Shown here piece by piece: positions 59,569-64,000 of a DNA stretch of 64,000 nucleotides (positions are counted from its first letter, which is position 1; the number at the start of each line of letters is the position of its first letter). The DNA comes from Sanguibacter hominis ATCC BAA-789. Its GTDB lineage: Bacteria; Actinomycetota; Actinomycetes; Actinomycetales; Cellulomonadaceae. Below the pieces are notes generated by a model, which had not been told where the DNA came from, made no database searches, and saw nothing but the letters and a program-made list of their open reading frames with translations. Location: NCBI RefSeq assembly GCF_012396185.1, contig NZ_JAAXOW010000001.1, forward strand, positions 186,001 to 250,000, in the 5' to 3' direction. A program made the translations under genes and the position numbers.

Positions 59569-61239
59569 GGCCATGCGTGGACGTCGCCGCGTAGGACCGG
59601 CTCCTGCCCGCGTGGCCGCCGCACGGCAGGCGTGCCACGCCTCGAGGCGCGCGCGTGCGGGTCCCAGCACAGCGGCGTCGGCAACCGTGCGGACGCCCAC
59701 CTCGAGGGCTGCGCGAGCGCGACGGCGACGCCGCGCGGCGGTCGTACGCCCGACCAGGCCCGCGAGCGCCCCGAGCAGTGCACCCGCCGCGAGGCCGCCG
59801 ACGGCGAGGGTCGTCGGCCACGGCACCGCGAGGTCGCCCGCACGCCACGAGACGTCGGGCGCAGGCAGGCGCAGCGCGTCGAGCCCCGCGAGCGCGGCGA
59901 GCCACACGAGACCCGCGACGCCGACGACGAGCAGCGCCGTCTGGACCCACCCGACGACGCGCGCCCAGCGCGGCGGCTCGGGCGAGCCGAGCGGTGCCGC
60001 GACGACGACCTGGTCCAGCGCGTCCGCGAGAACGTCCGGGTCAGGGCGCGCGGCGGACGTCGGCTGCCACGGCCCTGGCAGGGCCTGGGCGACCGCATCA
60101 GCATGCTCCCGCAGGGCCTCGGCCGTCCGCGCACGGACGGCCGCCGTGGGCCGCGGCAACGAGGACCGACGCACCTCCGGAGCGGCCTCAGCACGCTCCC
60201 GACCGGGGTCAGGGCGCAGACCGAGGCGGCGCAGCGGGTCGGCGCGCAGGCGACCGACCCAGCGCGTGACCGGCCACCCCGCCGCCGCGCGCACCTCGCG
60301 GCGCGCCGAGAGGCCGACGGCAGTGACGACAGTCGGAGCGCCGCTCGCCTCGAGCAGCGCCTGCACGAGGCGAGCGTCTGCGACGTCGGACGCCCGGGAC
60401 GCGCCCGCCGGGGGCTCGCTCAGCTCCAGGATGCGGCTCGCGCTCGCGCGCACGTCCTCGAGGAGGCGCGCAGCCATCGCCTGACGCCGCCGTACCGCGT
60501 CGGCCACGAGCGCACGCAGCTCGGCGACGCCGAGGCCGTCGGTCGCGGACGTCGCGAGCACCCGCGCGTTCGGCAGGCCGTCCTCGACGACGCGCGCGCG
60601 CAGGTCCGCGAGGCACGTCTCACGGTCCGCGTCGGAGAGCCGGTCGGCATGGTTGAGCACGACGACGACCACCCCCTCGTAGGCGGCCAGCCCCCGGAGG
60701 TAGCCCTCGTGGAGCGCCGCATCGGCGTACTTCTGCGGGTCGGTGACCCAGATCATGAGGTCGGCGCGGGCGAGCAGGCGGTCCGCCCGCACCCGGTGCT
60801 CCGGGACGACGGAGTCGTGGTCAGGGAGGTCGAGCAGCACGAGGCCCTCCGAGCCGTCCCCTCCGCCGTCGACGAACGTGCGCTGGGTGACCTCGAGCCA
60901 GTCGAGGAGCGCGGCCGGGTTGCTGCCAGGCCACACCGCCGCGACAGCCCGGGACGTCGTCGGCCGCAGGACGCCAGGCCGCGCGACCTCTGCACCCGCG
61001 ACCGCGTTGAGGAGGGAGGACTTCCCCGAGCCCGTCGAGCCCGCGAGCGCGACGACCGTCCGGTCGGCGCCGAGCGCGACGCGCTCGCGCACGCGCGGGA
61101 GCAGCTCCTCGACCGCGCGAGCGAGCGCAAGGTCGGCGTCCGCGAGGACGTCACGCCCTGCGTCCCATGCCTCCTCGAGCGCCTCGACCCGCTCGAGGAT
61201 GTCAGCCTCGGCCGGCGTGGCCTGCCGCCCGCTGCTCAC
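59566..61239 (-). CDS. Membrane-associated GTPase of the tandem dynamin-like pair (second)
   Basis: This 557-residue protein has G1 AGSTGSGKSS (about residue 66), a switch I Thr in LRPTTSRAVA, G3 LLDLPDHDSV and G4 NHAD in place of NKxD. Two hydrophobic segments (VVGWVQTALLVVGVAGLVWLAALAGL and TLAVGGLAAGALLGALAGLVG) lie in the C-terminal third, so it is likely membrane-anchored. The layout resembles YfjP-type or bacterial dynamin-like GTPases. The GTG overlaps the preceding GTPase stop by four bases. Function unknown; membrane remodelling or cell-division roles are possible. Confidence 0.85.
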   Translation of the reverse strand: MSSGRQATPAEADILERVEALEEAWDAGRDVLADADLALARAVEELLPRVRERVALGADRTVVALAGSTGSGKSSLLNAVAGAEVARPGVLRPTTSRAVAAVWPGSNPAALLDWLEVTQRTFVDGGGDGSEGLVLLDLPDHDSVVPEHRVRADRLLARADLMIWVTDPQKYADAALHEGYLRGLAAYEGVVVVVLNHADRLSDADRETCLADLRARVVEDGLPNARVLATSATDGLGVAELRALVADAVRRRQAMAARLLEDVRASASRILELSEPPAGASRASDVADARLVQALLEASGAPTVVTAVGLSARREVRAAAGWPVTRWVGRLRADPLRRLGLRPDPGRERAEAAPEVRRSSLPRPTAAVRARTAEALREHADAVAQALPGPWQPTSAARPDPDVLADALDQVVVAAPLGSPEPPRWARVVGWVQTALLVVGVAGLVWLAALAGLDALRLPAPDVSWRAGDLAVPWPTTLAVGGLAAGALLGALAGLVGRTTAARRRRRARAALEVGVRTVADAAVLGPARARLEAWHACRAAATRAGAGPTRRRPRMA

Positions 61240-62975
61240 CGCACCTCGCCGCGGCCGGACCGGGCACGGGCGAGGGCGTCGCGGGCGCGCTCGATCCGCT
61301 CCGCCGCGCCGTCGTCGACATGCTTCGCGTCGAGCCGTGCCTGGAACCGCGCACCGTCAGCCTCGAGCACCGCTCGGACGCGCCCGTCGAGCAGCTCGCG
61401 CGCCGTGACCGCGAGCCTGCGCACGGCGTCGTCCCCGAAGACCGCCTCGAGGAGGCGCTGGGCCAGGACAGCCGTCCCTCCCGCGATTCCGACCTCGGCA
61501 CCGGTGAGCCCGCCCGTCGAGGCGAACACGACGACCATGAGCGCGACGCCGAGGCCGTTGACCCCGAACGACAACGCTCGGGCTCGCCCGCGCGTCGACT
61601 GCCCCTGCGTCGAGACGAGCTCGAGCACGTCGCCCTGCCAGGCCCGCACCTGCTCCGCGACGTGCTCACGGACGTGCGGCCCGCCACGCGCAAGACCGTC
61701 CGCGAGGTCGCGGCCCGCCGGGTCCCCGCGCCATGCGTCGTACGTGCGTTCCGCGGCCCCGTGCACCGCGTCGAGGATCACGGCCTCGAGGTCGTGCCCG
61801 ACGGCGCGTGCGACCGCAGGCGCGTCCGCCGTCCGGCCGCGGAAGAACGCCGTGACCCGGTCGCGAGCACGGCCGACGCCCTGCTCAACACGGCGCAGGA
61901 AGTCGCCCGTGCCGACGAAGTCCTGCCACCGGGCGAGCACCTCGCCGCGGAGCATCGCCCCGTCGGCCGTGGCGCGCGCCACCTGGGCCGCGGCCGCGTC
62001 CTGCTCGCGGCGGAGCGTCGCGGCGAGCCGGTCCCGTGCCGCGACCTGCTCGCGTGCGGCCTCGGCGAGGTCGGCGAGCCTGCGGCCGAGGTCGGCGACC
62101 GCACCGTCGAACGTCGCGGCGACGACGCGTCGACGCTCGTCAGGCTCGGTCACCGCGACGAGCCACGCCCGGAGCGCCACGAGGTGCTCGGGTCCGAGCA
62201 TCCCTGACGCGAGCGCCGTCTCCTCGACGGGAAAGACGCGAGCTCCCGGGTGGCCGCGCTCGGTGAGCATCCCTTCGAGGTGCTCGGTGATCGCAGCGCG
62301 GGCGTGCGCGTCGACGCGGTTGAGCACGAGGGCGACCTGCGTGCGGCGCTGCGCCGCGGCGTCGAGCAGGTCCCACGGCACGGCGTCCGCGTAGCGAGCG
62401 GCCGTCGTCACGAAGAGCCACAGGTCCGCCGCTGCGAGGAGCTGCGCCGCGAGGTCACGGTTCTCTGCGACCACCGAGTCGACGTCGGGCGCGTCGAGCA
62501 GTGCATACCCGGGCCCGACGGCGGCGGTCGGCACGAGCCGCAGCGTGCGGTGGACCGAGTCGGCAGGGACGGCGTCCTGGGCGCCCGCGCGGCTGAGGCC
62601 GGGGAGGACGCGGTCGTCGGCGAACCAGGGGGCGTCCTGGGGGTGGTGTGCGAGAACAGGGGCGAGCGTCGTGGGCCGCAGGACGCCGGACGGGCTGACC
62701 GGGGCGCCCACGAGCGAGTTGACGAGCGTCGACTTGCCCGCGCCCGTCGAGCCGCCGACCACGACGAGCATGGGCGCGTCAGCTGATCGTGCACGGGGCA
62801 GCAGGTGGTCGTCGATGCGCGCGAGCAGCTCGCCACGCAGTGCGGCTGCGTCGTCCGCGCCGGGGCTGGGGAGGTCGAGGCGGAGCGCGCCGACGGCCGT
62901 CCGGACGTCCTCGAGCGCGCGGACGACACCGCCGTCTGCCCCGTCGGTCCGCGGGCTCGCCGCACCTGCCGTCAT
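61236..62975 (-). CDS. Membrane-associated GTPase of the tandem dynamin-like pair (first)
   Basis: This 579-residue protein has G1 GGSTGAGKST near residue 75, switch I Thr in LRPTTLAPVL, G3 LLDAPDVDSV and G4 NRVD. A long helical region follows (residues about 260-440), then a hydrophobic hairpin-like stretch (FGVNGLGVALMVVVFASTGGLTGAEVGIAGGTAVLAQ, given in parts) suggesting membrane insertion like a dynamin paddle. It is the first gene of a translationally coupled pair. ATG 62975 follows TAGGGT and six bases. Resembles dynamin-like pairs of actinobacteria such as IniA/IniC or DynA/DynB by arrangement, which is inference. Confidence 0.85.
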   Translation of the reverse strand: MTAGAASPRTDGADGGVVRALEDVRTAVGALRLDLPSPGADDAAALRGELLARIDDHLLPRARSADAPMLVVVGGSTGAGKSTLVNSLVGAPVSPSGVLRPTTLAPVLAHHPQDAPWFADDRVLPGLSRAGAQDAVPADSVHRTLRLVPTAAVGPGYALLDAPDVDSVVAENRDLAAQLLAAADLWLFVTTAARYADAVPWDLLDAAAQRRTQVALVLNRVDAHARAAITEHLEGMLTERGHPGARVFPVEETALASGMLGPEHLVALRAWLVAVTEPDERRRVVAATFDGAVADLGRRLADLAEAAREQVAARDRLAATLRREQDAAAAQVARATADGAMLRGEVLARWQDFVGTGDFLRRVEQGVGRARDRVTAFFRGRTADAPAVARAVGHDLEAVILDAVHGAAERTYDAWRGDPAGRDLADGLARGGPHVREHVAEQVRAWQGDVLELVSTQGQSTRGRARALSFGVNGLGVALMVVVFASTGGLTGAEVGIAGGTAVLAQRLLEAVFGDDAVRRLAVTARELLDGRVRAVLEADGARFQARLDAKHVDDGAAERIERARDALARARSGRGEVR

Positions 62976-62981
62976 GACCTC

Positions 62982-62987
62982 ACCCTA
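62982..62987 (-). promoter_or_regulatory. Candidate leaderless minus-10 for the GTPase pair
   Basis: TAGGGT on the minus strand, six bases, then ATG 62975. Confidence 0.5.
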
Positions 62988-63001
62988 CGGTCGCGGACGT
63001 G

Positions 63002-63037
63002 CGCAGGCCCGGCAGCGCGTGCGCTGCCGGGCCTGCG
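63002..63037 (-). terminator. Intrinsic terminator after ettA
   Basis: A perfect 17-bp stem (63002-63018 with 63021-63037), whose innermost pairs must open to form the loop, lies 19 bases beyond the ettA stop. Confidence 0.8.
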
Positions 63038-63056
63038 TCGAGCCTGATGAGGGCTG

Positions 63057-64000
63057 TCAGTCGCGGGTCAGGCGACGGTGCGTCACGCGGTGCGGACGCG
63101 CCGCGTCGGCGCCGAGACGCTCGACCTTGTTCTGCTCGTACGACTCGAAGTTCCCCTCGAACCAGTACCAGTTCGCGGGGTCCTCCTCGGTGCCCTCGTA
63201 GGCGAGGATGTGCGTCGCGACCCGGTCGAGGAACCAGCGGTCGTGGGAGACCACGACAGCGCAGCCGGGGAACTCGAGGAGCGCGTTCTCGAGCGAGCCG
63301 AGCGTCTCGACATCGAGGTCGTTGGTGGGCTCGTCGAGGAGCAGGAGGTTGCCGCCCTGCTTGAGCGTGAGCGCGAGGTTGAGGCGGTTGCGCTCACCAC
63401 CCGACAGCACCCCGGCAGGCTTCTGCTGGTCCGGGCCCTTGAAGCCGAACGACGCGACGTACGCGCGCGACGGGATCTCGACGTTGCCGACCTTGATGAA
63501 GTCGAGCCCGTCGGAGACGACCTCGAAGAGCGTCTTCTTCGGGTCGATGCCACCGCGAGACTGGTCGACGTAGGAGATCGAGACGGTCTCACCGATCTTG
63601 AGCTCGCCGCCGTCGAGCGGCTCGAGGCCGACGATCGTCTTGAAGAGCGTCGTCTTGCCGACGCCGTTCGGGCCGATGACGCCGACGATGCCGTTGCGCG
63701 GCAGCGTGAAGCTCAGGCCGTCGATGAGCTGGCGGTCGTCGAAGCCCTTCTGGAGCCCCGTGGCCTCGAGGACGAGCGAGCCCAGGCGCGGTCCGGCCGG
63801 GATCTGGATCTCCTCGAAGTCGAGCTTCCGGGTGCGCTCCGCCTCAGCAGCCATCTCCTCGTAGCGAGCAAGACGCGCCTTCGACTTGGTCTGCCGGCCC
63901 TTGGCGTTGGACCGCACCCACTCGAGCTCCTCCTTGAGGCGCTTGGCGAGCTTGGCGTCCTTCTTGCCCTGGACCTGGAGACGCTCCTGCTTCTTCTCGA
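63057..64000 (-). CDS. ettA: Energy-dependent translational throttle protein EttA (partial, C-terminal part)
   Basis: The 3' 944 bases of an ABC-F gene; the 5' end lies outside the window. Visible are the arm/linker region (KLAKRLKEELEWVRSNAKGRQTKSKARL) and the complete second ATPase domain: Walker A GPNGVGKTT, signature LSGGERNR, Walker B LLLLDEPTNDLD and switch His in VVSHDRWFLD. The linker EEIQIPAGPRLG and the ending YWFEGNFESYEQNK are typical of EttA. It binds the ribosomal E site and gates elongation according to ATP level. Confidence 0.93.
   Translation of the reverse strand, partial: EKKQERLQVQGKKDAKLAKRLKEELEWVRSNAKGRQTKSKARLARYEEMAAEAERTRKLDFEEIQIPAGPRLGSLVLEATGLQKGFDDRQLIDGLSFTLPRNGIVGVIGPNGVGKTTLFKTIVGLEPLDGGELKIGETVSISYVDQSRGGIDPKKTLFEVVSDGLDFIKVGNVEIPSRAYVASFGFKGPDQQKPAGVLSGGERNRLNLALTLKQGGNLLLLDEPTNDLDVETLGSLENALLEFPGCAVVVSHDRWFLDRVATHILAYEGTEEDPANWYWFEGNFESYEQNKVERLGADAARPHRVTHRRLTRD

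Noticed and set aside
1-64000. CRISPR array, IS element, prophage or rRNA
   Set aside because: No regularly spaced repeats, transposase, integrase, phage structural gene or rRNA sequence was found.

Overview
The window is about 64 kb of a very GC-rich (above 70 percent by eye) actinobacterial chromosome. Nearly every gene has G or C in third codon positions, GTG starts are common, and there are many actinobacterial family types: a tig-clpP1-clpP2-clpX block, an Rv2466c-like DsbA protein, an Eis-type acetyltransferase, F420-dependent luciferase-like enzymes, a bacterial archaeo-eukaryotic release-factor-like protein (baeRF2 type) and an archaeal-type ValS. A methyl-accepting chemotaxis protein, a GH42 beta-galactosidase locus and a putative F420-0 importer point to a motile, saccharolytic member of the Micrococcales (Cellulomonadaceae, Promicromonosporaceae or Sanguibacteraceae neighbourhood). 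The genus cannot be fixed from sequence reading alone. I see no insertion sequence, prophage, CRISPR array or rRNA; this looks like core chromosome with small accessory cassettes.

Layout. 0.35-7.1 kb: an SDR oxidoreductase, proC, a three-gene ABC importer of the type proposed to take up F420-0, cspA and a fatty-acid desaturase. 7.1-13.9 kb: a divergent galactoside locus, with a sugar ABC importer plus LacI regulator on the minus strand and GH42 beta-galactosidase on the plus strand. 13.9-16.5 kb: an alpha/beta hydrolase, then cofE translationally coupled to an FGD-like F420 enzyme. 16.5-23.7 kb: valS, a long-chain acyl-CoA ligase and a polar amino-acid ABC importer. 23.8-32.4 kb (minus strand): baeRF2-like protein, chorismate mutase, clpX, clpP2, clpP1, tig and an ABC-2 exporter. 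32.7-33.0 kb: tRNA-Pro(TGG) and tRNA-Gly(TCC), both with encoded CCA. 33.4-39.4 kb: cysK, cysE, a YtrA-type GntR/membrane-protein pair, a second luciferase-like oxidoreductase and a chemoreceptor. 39.8-49.3 kb: an alkyltransferase-like protein, an Eis-like acetyltransferase, Nei glycosylase, rpiB, M13 peptidase, a secreted protein, the DsbA-like protein and pepN. 49.4-55.5 kb: carbohydrate genes malQ, PTS EIIB/EIIA and ptsI, plus mscS. 55.5-64 kb: truncated globin, tesB, a TetR/Ohr pair, a DUF4031-HD protein, a hotdog thioesterase, two tandem membrane-associated GTPases, and the 3' part of ettA, which runs off the window.

How it works together. Carbohydrate genes share visible control signals. 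Two near-identical 16-bp LacI-type operators lie one in front of each arm of the beta-galactosidase locus. A perfect Crp/GlxR-type box lies between malQ and mscS. F420 genes suggest import of F420-0 followed by CofE side-chain extension and use by FGD-like enzymes. Ohr and a divergently encoded TetR regulator share two operator-like palindromes. A recurrent signal, TAnnnT followed by exactly six bases and then the start codon, marks at least seven genes and suggests leaderless transcripts. Convergent genes are separated by long perfect hairpins typical of bidirectional terminators.
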